Shown here one piece after another: positions 43,931 to 53,438 of a DNA stretch of 64,000 nt. The stretch covers positions 434,001 through 498,000 of the forward strand of contig NC_008825.1 in the NCBI RefSeq assembly GCF_000015725.1, written 5' to 3'. The notes beneath the pieces were generated by a model. It was not told the DNA's origin. It did no database searches and worked only from the letters and a program-made list of their open reading frames with translations. The translations under genes and the position numbers were made by a program. This DNA is from Methylibium petroleiphilum PM1. GTDB lineage: Bacteria > Pseudomonadota > Gammaproteobacteria > Burkholderiales > Burkholderiaceae_C. Every line of letters begins with the position of its first letter. Positions within the stretch are counted from its first letter, which is position 1.

Positions 43931-45796
43931 ATGCGTCGCGCTGAAACCCTGAGTCCGCCGCCGGCCGCTGCCGGCCCGGCTGCACCTGCTGCGGGCCCGG
44001 CCGCTGCGGCGCGCTCCGACTGGGCGACGCTCGCCCGGCTGCTGCCCTACCTGTGGGTCTACAAGTTCCGCGTGATCGCGGCGCTGGCCTGCCTGATCAC
44101 GGCCAAGGTCGCCAACGTCGGCGTCCCGTTGCTGCTGAAGCAGTTGGTGGATGCGCTGTCCATCCCGCTGGGCGATCCGCGTGCCGCGCTGGTGGTGCCG
44201 GCGGGACTGCTGCTGGCCTACGGCGCGCTGCGGCTGTCGACCTCGCTGTTCACCGAGCTGCGCGAGCTGGTGTTCGCCAAGGCGACCGAGGGCGCCTCGC
44301 GCAGCATCTCGCTGCAGGTGTTCCAGCACCTGCACGCGCTGAGCCTGCGTTTCCACCTCGAGCGCCAGACCGGCGGCATGACGCGCGACATCGAGCGAGG
44401 CACGCGTGGCGTGCAGTCGCTGATCTCGTATTCCCTCTACAGCATCCTGCCCACGCTGGTCGAGGTCAGCCTCGTGCTCGGGCTGCTGGCGGTCAAGTTC
44501 GACGCGATGTTCGCGTGGATCACGCTGGCCGCGCTGGTGGTCTACATCGGGTTCACGGTGCTCGTGACCGAGTGGCGCACGAAGTTCCGCAAGACGATGA
44601 ACGAGCTGGACTCGAGCTCGCATTCCAAGGCGATCGACTCGCTGCTGAACTACGAAACCGTCAAGTACTTCAACAACGAGGACTTCGAGGCGAAGCGCTA
44701 CGACGAGAGCCTCGATCGGCTGCGCCGGGCGAAGCTCAAGTCGCAGTCGACGCTGTCGCTGCTCAACACCGGCCAGCAGCTGCTGATCGCCATCGCGCTG
44801 ATCGCGATGCTGTGGCGCGCCACGGAGGGCGTGGTGTCCGGACGCATGACGCTGGGCGACCTGGTGATGATCAACGCCTTCATGATCCAGCTCTACATCC
44901 CGCTCAATTTCCTGGGCGTGATCTACCGCGAGATCAAGCAGGCGCTGACCGACCTCGACAAGATGTTCGACCTGCTGGAGCGCGAGCGCGAGGTGCGCGA
45001 CGCACCCGACGCTCAGGACCTGCACGCCGAGGCGCCGCCGGTCGTGCGCTTCGAGAACGTCGGATTCGCCTACGAAGCGGGGCGGCCCATCCTGCACGGC
45101 CTGAGCTTCGAGATCCCGGCCGGCCACACGATCGCGGTGGTCGGGCCGTCGGGTGCGGGCAAGAGCACGCTGGCGCGGCTGCTGTACCGCTTCTACGACG
45201 TGAGCGAGGGCCGCATCACGATCGCCGGCCACGACATCCGCCAGCTCACCCAGGCCAGCCTGCGCCGCGCCATCGGCATCGTGCCGCAGGACACCGTGCT
45301 GTTCAACGACACCGTGGCCTACAACATCGCCTACGGCCGACCCGGGGCGACCCAGGCCGAGATCGAGGCGGCGGCCCAGGCGGCTCGCATCCACGGTTTC
45401 ATCGCATCGACCCCGAAAGGCTACGGCACGATGGTCGGCGAGCGTGGCCTGAAGCTGAGCGGCGGCGAGAAGCAGCGCGTGGCGATCGCGCGCACGCTGC
45501 TGAAGAATCCGCCGATCGTGATCTTCGACGAGGCCACCTCGGCGCTCGACTCGGCCAACGAGCGGGCCATCCAGGCCGAGCTGCAGACCGCGGCGCGCAA
45601 CAAGACCGCACTGGTCATCGCGCACCGGCTGTCGACCGTGGTCGACGCCGATCAGATCCTGGTGATGGAGGCGGGCCGCATCGTCGAGCGCGGCACGCAT
45701 GCGGAGCTGCTGGCCCGAGAAGGGCGCTATGCACAGATGTGGGCGCTGCAGCAGCAAGGCGGCGCCGAGGCGGCGGCCGACGTCGCCGCGTCCTGA
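43931..45796 (+). CDS. ABC exporter of the Atm1/ABCB7 type
   Basis: A 621-aa fused membrane/ATPase half-transporter. Six helices cover about residues 35-330. The characteristic block is LNYETVKYFNNEDFEAKRYDE, typical of Atm1-type exporters. The ATPase domain has GPSGAGKST, LSGGEKQRV and VIFDEATSALDS. These pumps export glutathione-linked metal or sulfur species and help handle heavy metals or Fe-S precursors. It works as a homodimer in the inner membrane. An in-frame TTG lies directly before the ATG at 43931, and I keep the ATG. Confidence 0.94.
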   Translation: MRRAETLSPPPAAAGPAAPAAGPAAAARSDWATLARLLPYLWVYKFRVIAALACLITAKVANVGVPLLLKQLVDALSIPLGDPRAALVVPAGLLLAYGALRLSTSLFTELRELVFAKATEGASRSISLQVFQHLHALSLRFHLERQTGGMTRDIERGTRGVQSLISYSLYSILPTLVEVSLVLGLLAVKFDAMFAWITLAALVVYIGFTVLVTEWRTKFRKTMNELDSSSHSKAIDSLLNYETVKYFNNEDFEAKRYDESLDRLRRAKLKSQSTLSLLNTGQQLLIAIALIAMLWRATEGVVSGRMTLGDLVMINAFMIQLYIPLNFLGVIYREIKQALTDLDKMFDLLEREREVRDAPDAQDLHAEAPPVVRFENVGFAYEAGRPILHGLSFEIPAGHTIAVVGPSGAGKSTLARLLYRFYDVSEGRITIAGHDIRQLTQASLRRAIGIVPQDTVLFNDTVAYNIAYGRPGATQAEIEAAAQAARIHGFIASTPKGYGTMVGERGLKLSGGEKQRVAIARTLLKNPPIVIFDEATSALDSANERAIQAELQTAARNKTALVIAHRLSTVVDADQILVMEAGRIVERGTHAELLAREGRYAQMWALQQQGGAEAAADVAAS

Positions 45797-45811
45797 GCCG
45801 CGGGGGGCCGT

Positions 45812-46006
45812 TCAGCCCGCGCTGGAGCCACCCGCGGGCGGGGTGCCGTCGACCGGTGGCGTGTCGTCCGCCGCTTCGCCGGCCTCGGGCTCGCCGCCTT
45901 CACCGGCACCCGAGCCGGTGGACTTGCGCTTGAGCTTCTCTTCCTTCTTGCGCTTCTTCGCCAGCTCGCGCTGGCGCTTCTCGTAGGAGTAGTTCGGGGT
46001 GGCCAA
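45812..46006 (-). CDS. Small basic-acidic conserved protein
   Basis: A 64-aa protein that begins MATPNYSYEKRQRELAKKRK. It is strongly basic for about 28 residues, then Gly/Pro/Glu-rich. The N-terminal block is a known conserved hypothetical of Burkholderiales. The start is TTG and follows the upstream gene's TGA with no gap, behind an AGGAGGG site, so translation is coupled. It may bind nucleic acid or the ribosome, but that is inference from charge alone. Confidence 0.75.
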   Translation of the reverse strand: MATPNYSYEKRQRELAKKRKKEEKLKRKSTGSGAGEGGEPEAGEAADDTPPVDGTPPAGGSSAG

Positions 46007-46312
46007 TCAGCCCTCCTGGGTGTCAGTGCCTGCATGGTAACCGGGCAGCCCGGCCTGCAGCAGCCGCGCCAGCAGCGCGCCCGGCGTCTCGCCGCCGGCC
46101 TCGGCGGCGGCATGGAGCGCCGCCACCAGCGGGGCTGGCAGCTTGGTGGCGAACGGCACCAGCCCGGCCGCCTGGTCCAGACGGCGCTGTTCACGCCGGT
46201 CGAGCGCCGGCAGGGCCGCCGCGCCGAAGCGCTGCGGTGTGCCAGACTGCGAGAGCCGCCCCAGGGTCTTCTTGGCCTTGTCCTTCTCCAGATCGAACTT
46301 CTTGCTCGGCAT
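46007..46312 (-). CDS. Conserved hypothetical protein
   Basis: A 101-aa cytosolic protein. The basic N-terminus is MPSKKFDLEKDKAKKTLGRL. Helices follow around RREQRRLDQAAGLVPFATKL and LVAALHAAAEAGGETPGALL. I do not recognise a domain. The ATG at 46312 follows GGAGAG and is preferred over upstream in-frame ATGs. It is divergent from the YaeQ gene, with starts only 13 bp apart, and feeds directly into the small basic gene downstream. Function is unknown. Confidence 0.7.
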   Translation of the reverse strand: MPSKKFDLEKDKAKKTLGRLSQSGTPQRFGAAALPALDRREQRRLDQAAGLVPFATKLPAPLVAALHAAAEAGGETPGALLARLLQAGLPGYHAGTDTQEG

Positions 46313-46325
46313 CGCGACACTCTCC

Positions 46326-46886
46326 ATGGCTCTCAAATCAACGGTCTTCAAGGCCGAACTCCAGGTCGCCGACATGGACCGTGCCCACTACGGCACCCAT
46401 GCGCTGACGCTGGCCCAGCACCCGTCGGAGAACGACGAGCGGATGATGGTGCGGCTGCTCGCCTACGCCTTGCATGCCGAAGGCGAGGATCGGGCGCCAT
46501 TGTCCTTCGCCAACGCGATGACCGAGATGGACGAGCCCGATCTGTGGCGGCGCAGCCTGGTCGGCGACATCGAACTGTGGGTCGATGTCGGCCAGCCGGA
46601 AGAGAAATGGGTGCGCAAGGCCAGCCACCGTTCGCGCGAGGTGGTGCTGTACATCTACGGCCGCAACGGCAGCCTGTGGTGGGGGCAGAACCGCGGGCCG
46701 CTGGAGAAGCTGGCGAACCTGCGCGTTCGCCAGGTCCCGGCCGAGGCGAGCACGGCGCTCGCGCTGCTGGCCCGCCGCAGCATGCGGCTGCAGTGCACGG
46801 TGCAGGACGGGACGGTCTGGCTCGGCGATGGCGACGCGACCGTGGAGGTGGAGTTGGTGGAGCTGAAGGAAGCCGTGCTCCGTTGA
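46326..46886 (+). CDS. yaeQ: YaeQ family protein
   Basis: A 186-aa YaeQ protein. It opens MALKSTVFKAELQVADMDRA, with HYGTHALTLAQHPSENDERMMVRLLAYALHA and LWVDVGQPEEKWVRKASHRS, all diagnostic blocks of the family. The fold is a variant of the PD-(D/E)XK nuclease fold, and the activity is not established. E. coli YaeQ was linked to RfaH suppression. It is divergent from the small gene pair at 45812-46312. Confidence 0.95.
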   Translation: MALKSTVFKAELQVADMDRAHYGTHALTLAQHPSENDERMMVRLLAYALHAEGEDRAPLSFANAMTEMDEPDLWRRSLVGDIELWVDVGQPEEKWVRKASHRSREVVLYIYGRNGSLWWGQNRGPLEKLANLRVRQVPAEASTALALLARRSMRLQCTVQDGTVWLGDGDATVEVELVELKEAVLR

Positions 46887-46928
46887 ACCGGCGCCGCGAA
46901 GCGCCGGGCGCTGGCTACACTGCGGCGC

Positions 46929-47900
46929 GTGGAGACCAAGTGGCTGGAAGACTTCGTGAGCCTGGCCGAGACGCGCAGCTTCTCGCGCTCGGCCCAACTG
47001 CGCCACGTCACCCAGCCGGCGTTCTCGCGCCGGATCCAGGCGCTGGAGGCCTGGGCCGGCACCGATCTGGTCGACCGCTCGTCCTACCCGACCCGCCTCA
47101 CGCCGGCCGGCGAGAGCTTCCACGCCCAGGCCCTGGAGATCCTGGTGGCGCTGCAGGCCACCCGCAACCTGCTGCGCGGTCACCGGGCCGCGGGGCCGGA
47201 CATGATCGAGTTCGCGGTGCCCCACACGCTGGCATTCGCCTTCTTTCCGCACTGGATCATGGAGCTCAACCGCGACCTGAAGCGCGAATCCGGTGCGCTG
47301 AAGAGCCGCCTGATCGCACTCAATGTGCACGATGCGGTGCTGCGCCTGACCGAGGGCAGCTGCGACCTGCTGATCGCCTACCACCACCCGGCGCAGCCGC
47401 TGCAGCTCAACACCGACCGCTACGAGATGCTGACGCTCGGCGAGGAGTCGCTGCGCGCCTACGCCAAGGCCGGGCCGGACGGCGAGCCGCTGTTCCGCCT
47501 GCCCGGACGTGAGCGCGAGCGGGTGCCCTTCCTGGGCTATGCCAGCGGCGCCTACCTCGGGCAGCTGGTGGACCTGATCATCAAGCAGACGCCGCTGCCG
47601 GTGCTGCTCGACCCGATCTACGAGACCGACATGGCCGAGGGCCTGAAGGCGATGGCGCTCGAGGGGCATGGCCTGGCCTTCCTGCCGGCCAGTTCGGTGC
47701 GCAAGGAGCTGAAGACGCGCAAGCTGGTGCCGGCCGCGCCGTCGGGCAGCTTCGAACTCAGCATGGAGGTGCGCATCTACCGCGAGCGCCCCGAGGTCGC
47801 GAAGCACGTCAAGCCGGGCGTCCGGGCGCTGTGGGCACACCTGTTGCAGGCCGGCGCCGGGCCGCTGTCGGCCGGCGCGGCGCCGCGGGCAGCGGCCTGA
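46929..47900 (+). CDS. LysR family regulator, HypT-like
   Basis: A 323-aa LysR-type regulator. The winged helix-turn-helix opens METKWLEDFVSLAETRSFSR and QPAFSRRIQALE, close to E. coli HypT (YjiE/QseD), the hypochlorite-sensing regulator. Further shared features are YASGAYLGQLVDLI and MAEGLKAMALEGHGLAFLP. HypT is activated by methionine oxidation, which would fit the nearby msrPQ genes, but that link is speculation. The start is GTG. It sits 131 bp before a glutamate/aspartate binding-protein gene. Confidence 0.85.
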   Translation: METKWLEDFVSLAETRSFSRSAQLRHVTQPAFSRRIQALEAWAGTDLVDRSSYPTRLTPAGESFHAQALEILVALQATRNLLRGHRAAGPDMIEFAVPHTLAFAFFPHWIMELNRDLKRESGALKSRLIALNVHDAVLRLTEGSCDLLIAYHHPAQPLQLNTDRYEMLTLGEESLRAYAKAGPDGEPLFRLPGRERERVPFLGYASGAYLGQLVDLIIKQTPLPVLLDPIYETDMAEGLKAMALEGHGLAFLPASSVRKELKTRKLVPAAPSGSFELSMEVRIYRERPEVAKHVKPGVRALWAHLLQAGAGPLSAGAAPRAAA

Positions 47901-48031
47901 GCCGCGCGGGGTATGGCACGAACCCTGCTCGCGTTCCGGGGCGATGCACCTGTGGCGACCCCGTATGGCCTGCACGCCGAGCCTCCTGTAGATTTTTGCT
48001 CTTCCGTTACCGATCCCCACAAGGAGTCTTC

Positions 48032-48925
48032 ATGAAGAAATCGCTCTTGATCCTCGTGACCGCGCTGGCCGCCACCGGCCTCGCCCAGGCCGAGGACACC
48101 CTGAAGAAGGTCAAGGACTCCGGCGCCATCACCCTCGGTGTGCGCGAGTCCTCCGGTGTCCTGTCGTACACGCTGGGTGGTGCCAAGTACGTCGGCTACC
48201 ACGTGGCGATCTGCGAGAAGGCGGTCGAGGACATCGAGAAGGCGGTCGGCCGCAAGCTCAAGGTCAACTACCAGCCGGTGACATCGCAGAACCGCATCCC
48301 GCTGGTGCAGAACGGCACCGTCGACCTCGAGTGCGGCTCGACCACCAACAACGCCACCCGCCAGAAGGACGTGGCCTTCGCCAACACCACCTTCGTCGAG
48401 GAAGTGCGGATGGCGGTCAAGACCAGCTCGGGCATCAAGTCGATCGCCGACCTGCAGGGCAAGACGGTGGCCACGACCACCGGAACGACCTCGGTGCAGA
48501 CGCTGCGCAAGAACAAGCGGGCCGAGAACATGGAGTTCAAGGAAGTGTTCGGCAAGGACCACTCCGACAGCTTCCTGCTGGTCGACAGTGGCCGCGCCGA
48601 CGTGTTCGTGATGGACGGCAGCCTGCTGGCCGGGCTGATCGCGCGCAGCAAGAATCCGGCGGACTTCAAGATCGTCGGCGAGGTGCTGTCGGTCGAGCCG
48701 ATCGCCATCATGATGCGCAAGGACGACGAGGCGCTGCTGAAGCTGGTCAACGCCACGATCGCCGGCATGGTGAAGTCGGGCGAAATCAACGCGCTCTACG
48801 ACAAGTGGTTCATGCAGCCGACGCCGCCCACCGGCGCGAAGGTCGGCCTGCCGATGAGCGACACCCTCAAGGACACGCTGAAGCACCCCAACAACAAGCC
48901 GATGGAAGACTACGCGAAGAAGTGA
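48032..48925 (+). CDS. gltI: Glutamate/aspartate ABC transporter, binding protein
   Basis: A 297-aa periplasmic binding protein with a signal peptide (SLLILVTALAATGLAQA). It shows the family pattern GAITLGVRESSGVLSYTLG, VNYQPVTSQNRIPLVQNGTVD, ECGSTTNNATRQKDVAFA. AAGGAG at 48021-48026 gives clear initiation. It binds L-glutamate or L-aspartate and passes it to GltJK. It is the first gene of gltIJKL, with a stem-loop after it. Confidence 0.93.
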   Translation: MKKSLLILVTALAATGLAQAEDTLKKVKDSGAITLGVRESSGVLSYTLGGAKYVGYHVAICEKAVEDIEKAVGRKLKVNYQPVTSQNRIPLVQNGTVDLECGSTTNNATRQKDVAFANTTFVEEVRMAVKTSSGIKSIADLQGKTVATTTGTTSVQTLRKNKRAENMEFKEVFGKDHSDSFLLVDSGRADVFVMDGSLLAGLIARSKNPADFKIVGEVLSVEPIAIMMRKDDEALLKLVNATIAGMVKSGEINALYDKWFMQPTPPTGAKVGLPMSDTLKDTLKHPNNKPMEDYAKK

Positions 48926-48939
48926 TCCAGGCAGACCGG

Positions 48940-48964
48940 GCCGGGGCAGCAGCATCGCCCCGGC
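48940..48964 (+). other. Stem-loop between gltI and gltJ
   Basis: GCCGGGGC (48940-48947), a 9-nt loop and GCCCCGGC (48957-48964). It has no T-run, so it is not a full terminator. Such hairpins after binding-protein genes often keep the first cistron more abundant. Confidence 0.55.
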
Positions 48965-49056
48965 TTGAGTCGGGCGCGCGATAAGGGTACAACCCAACCG
49001 CGCCGCTCCGTCGGGCGCAGAAAGCGCGCTCGCACACCCCAGGAAAGGGAGGCCTC

Positions 49057-49797
49057 GTGGCCACATGGGACTGGCAGGTGTTCTGCAAGAACACCCTCGA
49101 TGGCGAGGTCATCCCCCGCTGCTTCGGCAGCGGCGGCGACATCACCTATCTCGACTGGATGATCTCGGCCTGGGGCTGGACGCTGTCGGTGGCCCTGCTG
49201 GCGCTGCTGGTCGCGCTGCTGGTCGGCTCGCTGGTCGGCATCCTGCGCACGCTGCCCGACAAGCGGCTGGTGTTCCTGGGCAATGCGTGGACCGAGATCT
49301 TCCGCAACGTCCCGCTGCTGGTCCAGGTGTTCCTCTGGTACCACGTGATCCCGTCGCTCTTCACCAGCCTGCGCAGCGTGCCCAGCTTCGTGCTGGTGGT
49401 GTTTGCGCTGGGCTTCTTCACCTCGGCGCGCATTGCCGAGCAGGTCAAGGCGGGCATCCAGAGCCTGCCGCGCGGCCAGAGCTACGCCGGCCTCGCGATG
49501 GGCCTCACGCTGGGCCAGACCTACCGCCATGTGCTGCTGCCGATGGCGTTCCGCATCGTCATTCCGCCGCTCACCAGCGAGTCGATGAACATCATCAAGA
49601 ACTCGTCGGTCGCGTTCGCGGTGAGCATCGCCGAGCTGACGATGTTCGCGATGCAGGCGCAGGAGGAAACCTCGCGCGGGGTCGAGGTCTACCTGGCGGT
49701 GACGGCGCTGTACTTCATCTCGGCCTTCGCCATCAACCGCATCATGCTGGTCGTCGAGGAACGCCTGCGCGTGCCCGGCATGGCGGGAGGCAAATGA
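49057..49797 (+). CDS. gltJ: Glutamate/aspartate ABC transporter, permease GltJ
   Basis: A 246-aa HisMQ-type permease with about five helices and the conserved EAA-like loop (AGIQSLPRGQSYAGLAMGLTLGQTYRHVLLP). The start is GTG behind AAAGGGAGG. The N-terminal region before the first helix is typical of GltJ (WDWQVFCKNTLDG). It pairs with GltK to form the membrane channel and is separated from it by an intergenic palindrome. Confidence 0.93.
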   Translation: MATWDWQVFCKNTLDGEVIPRCFGSGGDITYLDWMISAWGWTLSVALLALLVALLVGSLVGILRTLPDKRLVFLGNAWTEIFRNVPLLVQVFLWYHVIPSLFTSLRSVPSFVLVVFALGFFTSARIAEQVKAGIQSLPRGQSYAGLAMGLTLGQTYRHVLLPMAFRIVIPPLTSESMNIIKNSSVAFAVSIAELTMFAMQAQEETSRGVEVYLAVTALYFISAFAINRIMLVVEERLRVPGMAGGK

Positions 49798-49825
49798 TGA
49801 ACCCCCACGTCCCTTTGCTCCTTCC

Positions 49826-49854
49826 CCCCAAGGGGGCTCGGCCTGCCCTTGGGG
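49826..49854. repeat. Palindromic intergenic repeat between gltJ and gltK
   Basis: CCCCAAGGG (49826-49834) and CCCTTGGGG (49846-49854) form a 9-bp dyad around an 11-nt loop, embedded in a C-rich then GGCCCGGCGGG context. It looks like the short interspersed palindromes found between genes in Comamonadaceae and relatives. It lies within the operon, 27 bp after the gltJ stop region. Confidence 0.65.
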
Positions 49855-49875
49855 TGGCCCGGCGGGAGGCCTGAG

Positions 49876-50544
49876 ATGCTGAACCTCGATTTTTCCTTCC
49901 TGAACTGGGACGTCGTCTCCGGCTTCGTCCTCAAGGGCCTGGTCTTCTCGGTGCAGCTCACGCTGATCGCGATGGTCGGTGGCATCGTGCTGGGCACCCT
50001 GCTGGCGCTGATGCGGCTGTCGGGCAAGAAGTGGCTGGTGGTCCCGGCGGCGTTCTACGTCAACACGCTGCGTTCCATCCCGCTGGTGATGGTGATCCTG
50101 TGGTTCTTCCTGCTGATCCCGTTGCTGATCGGGCGGCCGATGGGCGCCGAGCTGTCGGCCATCATCACCTTCACGGTGTTCGAGGCGGCCTACTACTCCG
50201 AGATCATGCGCGCCGGTATCCAGAGCGTGCCCAAGGGCCAGGTCTATGCCGGCTACGCGGTCGGCATGACCTACTCGCAGAGCATGCAGCTGATCGTGCT
50301 GCCGCAGGCCTTCCGCAACATGCTGCCGGTGCTGATGACGCAGACCATCATCCTGTTCCAGGACACCTCGCTGGTCTACGCGATCGGCGCCTACGACCTG
50401 CTCAAGGGCTTCGAGGTCGCCGGCAAGAACTTCAACCGTCCGGTCGAGACCTACCTGGTCGCCGCCGTCGTCTACTTCGTGATCTGCTTCAGCCTGAGCA
50501 TGCTTGTGCGCCGGCTGCAGAAGAAGATCGCCATCATCCGCTGA
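49876..50544 (+). CDS. gltK: Glutamate/aspartate ABC transporter, permease GltK
   Basis: A 222-aa HisMQ-type permease starting [18 protein letters not shown]. It has about five helices and the EAA loop [20 protein letters not shown]. The ATG at 49876 follows GGAGGCCTGAG, and the in-frame ATG at 49849 lies inside the repeat. It forms the transmembrane pore with GltJ and is energised by GltL. It is 13 bp before the gltL start. Confidence 0.93.
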   Translation: MLNLDFSFLNWDVVSGFVLKGLVFSVQLTLIAMVGGIVLGTLLALMRLSGKKWLVVPAAFYVNTLRSIPLVMVILWFFLLIPLLIGRPMGAELSAIITFTVFEAAYYSEIMRAGIQSVPKGQVYAGYAVGMTYSQSMQLIVLPQAFRNMLPVLMTQTIILFQDTSLVYAIGAYDLLKGFEVAGKNFNRPVETYLVAAVVYFVICFSLSMLVRRLQKKIAIIR

Positions 50545-50557
50545 TCAGGAGAGCGCC

Positions 50558-51292
<735 letters not shown>

Positions 51293-51310
51293 AGCCGGGC
51301 GCCCCGCGGC

Positions 51311-52201
51311 TCAGGGCTCGATCGCGATCCCGACCACCGGCTGGCCACCGGCGATGCGGCCGATGGCCGTGGCGGCGCCCGTGGCGAGGTCGATCCGCAC
51401 CCAGCGCGACACCTGGCCGTCGTGGTCGGTGAGGGCGGCATAGGCGGTGTTGTTCACGTCGCCGATGTCGAAGCTGGCGCGCTCGAAGGCGCCGGCGTTC
51501 AGCGGGCCCACCGTCCGCAACCGGCCGGTGTTCGGCGACACCGCGGGCTGCACGCCCTCGCGGCTGCCCTGCGTGATCAGCACGCCCAGGCGGGCGTCGA
51601 TCGCGAAGTTGGTGGTGAGCTTCTCGTCCTGCTGGTTGTAGGTGTAGCCGGCGGCCACCACGGCCGGCGTGCGGCCGGCGTTGACGTCGGCGGCGTCGTA
51701 GGCGAGCGGGCCGTCGATCTGTGTGCCCTCGGTCTTCGGGTCGGCGTCGACGACGGCCCCGGTGTCCGGGTGCAGCCGCAGGTTCTGGCCGGTGTCGCTG
51801 ACGATGCGCAGGCGGTCCACCGTCGGGTTGAAGTCGACGCCGAACTCGCTACCCTGCAAGGCGATGGCCAGCGGCGAGCCGACCGGCGTGGCGGCGGCGC
51901 TGGCCGTGTCGATGCGGTACAGCCGGCCGCTGCTGCCCAGCGCGAACAGTTGCCCGCGGGCGACGCGGTAGTCGAGGCCGAGCACCCGCTCGCCGGGCTG
52001 CAGGCCGGTGAGGGTGCGCCGGTCGAGCAGCTTCTGCGGCTGGCCGGCGTTGAAGCGCAGCAAGCGCTGCTCGGCATCGACCGCGACGATGGTTTCCTTG
52101 GCCGGCGGGCCGAGCGGTTCGTCGGTGGAGGGCGCCATGACGGCACAGCCAGCCGCCGCGAGCGTGGCCAGCACGCCGGCGGCGAGGAAGGTTCGGGTCA
52201 T
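51311..52201 (-). CDS. DUF4394 domain-containing lipoprotein
   Basis: A 296-aa exported protein. The signal ends in LATLAAAGC, a lipobox-like site. The DUF4394 pattern is [19 protein letters not shown], then [24 protein letters not shown] and [21 protein letters not shown]. It forms a beta-propeller-like fold of unknown function. The start at 52201 fits family length; the open extension to 53515 is a shadow of pyrC. It is divergent from pyrC, with 159 bp between. Confidence 0.85.
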   Translation of the reverse strand: MTRTFLAAGVLATLAAAGCAVMAPSTDEPLGPPAKETIVAVDAEQRLLRFNAGQPQKLLDRRTLTGLQPGERVLGLDYRVARGQLFALGSSGRLYRIDTASAAATPVGSPLAIALQGSEFGVDFNPTVDRLRIVSDTGQNLRLHPDTGAVVDADPKTEGTQIDGPLAYDAADVNAGRTPAVVAAGYTYNQQDEKLTTNFAIDARLGVLITQGSREGVQPAVSPNTGRLRTVGPLNAGAFERASFDIGDVNNTAYAALTDHDGQVSRWVRIDLATGAATAIGRIAGGQPVVGIAIEP

Positions 52202-52360
52202 CCAGGGTCTCCGGTGAAGGTTCGTGGGCAGGGGCCTGACGGCCCGGTCGCGGATGCTGCCGGGCCGGCCGCGGTCGTGATCGCCGGAACAGCGCAACGC
52301 TTCCCGGCCAGTTCGGGCGGTGCCGCGGGGCGGTCGCGCGTGCAGGCGACAATCCAGCGC

Positions 52361-53407
52361 ATGAGTTCTGCTGCCCCGGACACCCTGACCCTGAGTCGGC
52401 CCGACGACTGGCACCTGCACGTGCGCGATGGCGCCGCGCTGGCGGCCGTCGTGCCGCACACCGCGCGACAGTTCGGCCGCGCGATCATCATGCCCAATCT
52501 CAAGCCGCCGGTCACCACTGCGGCCCAGGCGCTGGCCTACCGCGAGCGCATCCTCGCGGCTGTGCCGGCCGGCCTCGCGTTCGAGCCGCTGATGACGCTC
52601 TACCTGACCGACAACATGCCGCCCGAGGAGATCGGCCGCGCGAAGGCGGCCGGCGTCGTGGCCGTCAAGCTCTACCCGGCGGGCGCCACCACCAACAGCG
52701 ATGCCGGCGTGACCGACCTGCGCAAGACCCAGGCCACGCTCGAGGCGATGCAGCGCGAGGGCCTGCCTCTGCTGGTGCACGGCGAGGTCACCGATGCCGA
52801 GATCGACCTGTTCGACCGCGAGGCGGTGTTCATCGACCGCCAGCTGATCCCGCTGCGGCGCGACTTCCCGGCCCTGAAGATCGTGTTCGAGCACATCACC
52901 ACCCGCGAGGCCGCGCAGTACGTGGCCGGGGCCGGGCCGCACACCGCGGCCACGATCACCGCCCACCACCTGCTCTACAACCGCAACGCCATCTTCACCG
53001 GCGGCATCCGGCCGCACTACTACTGCCTGCCGGTGCTCAAGCGCGAGCTGCATCGCGAGGCGCTGGTGGCCGCCGCCACCTCGGGCAGCGACCGCTATTT
53101 CCTCGGTACCGACAGCGCACCGCATCCGGCCCACCTGAAAGAGCACGCCAGCGGCTGTGCCGGCTGCTACACCGCGTTCAGTGCGCTGGAGCTGTATGCC
53201 GAGGCCTTCGACGCCGCCGGCGCGCTGGATCGGCTGGAAGGCTTCGCCAGCGTCCACGGTCCGGCCTTCTACGGCCTGCCGCGCAACGCCGGCACGGTGA
53301 CGCTGCGCCGGCAGGCCTGGACGCCACCCGAGACGCTGCCGTTCGGCGAAGCGACGCTCAAGCCGCTGCGCGGCGGCGAGTCGCTGGCCTGGCGGCAGGT
53401 CGAGTGA
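52361..53407 (+). CDS. pyrC: Dihydroorotase
   Basis: A 348-aa dihydroorotase of the E. coli PyrC type. Zinc ligands His18 and His20 are in DWHLHVRDG. The carboxylated Lys103 is in [13 protein letters not shown]. Later His residues are in HGEV and FEHITT, and the catalytic Asp is in GTDSAPHP. It closes the ring of carbamoyl aspartate in pyrimidine synthesis, in the cytosol. It is followed 31 bp later by the NYN-domain gene on the same strand. Confidence 0.97.
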   Translation: MSSAAPDTLTLSRPDDWHLHVRDGAALAAVVPHTARQFGRAIIMPNLKPPVTTAAQALAYRERILAAVPAGLAFEPLMTLYLTDNMPPEEIGRAKAAGVVAVKLYPAGATTNSDAGVTDLRKTQATLEAMQREGLPLLVHGEVTDAEIDLFDREAVFIDRQLIPLRRDFPALKIVFEHITTREAAQYVAGAGPHTAATITAHHLLYNRNAIFTGGIRPHYYCLPVLKRELHREALVAAATSGSDRYFLGTDSAPHPAHLKEHASGCAGCYTAFSALELYAEAFDAAGALDRLEGFASVHGPAFYGLPRNAGTVTLRRQAWTPPETLPFGEATLKPLRGGESLAWRQVE

Positions 53408-53438
53408 AGAACGCCGCATCCGCGGCCCAGGAGACGCC

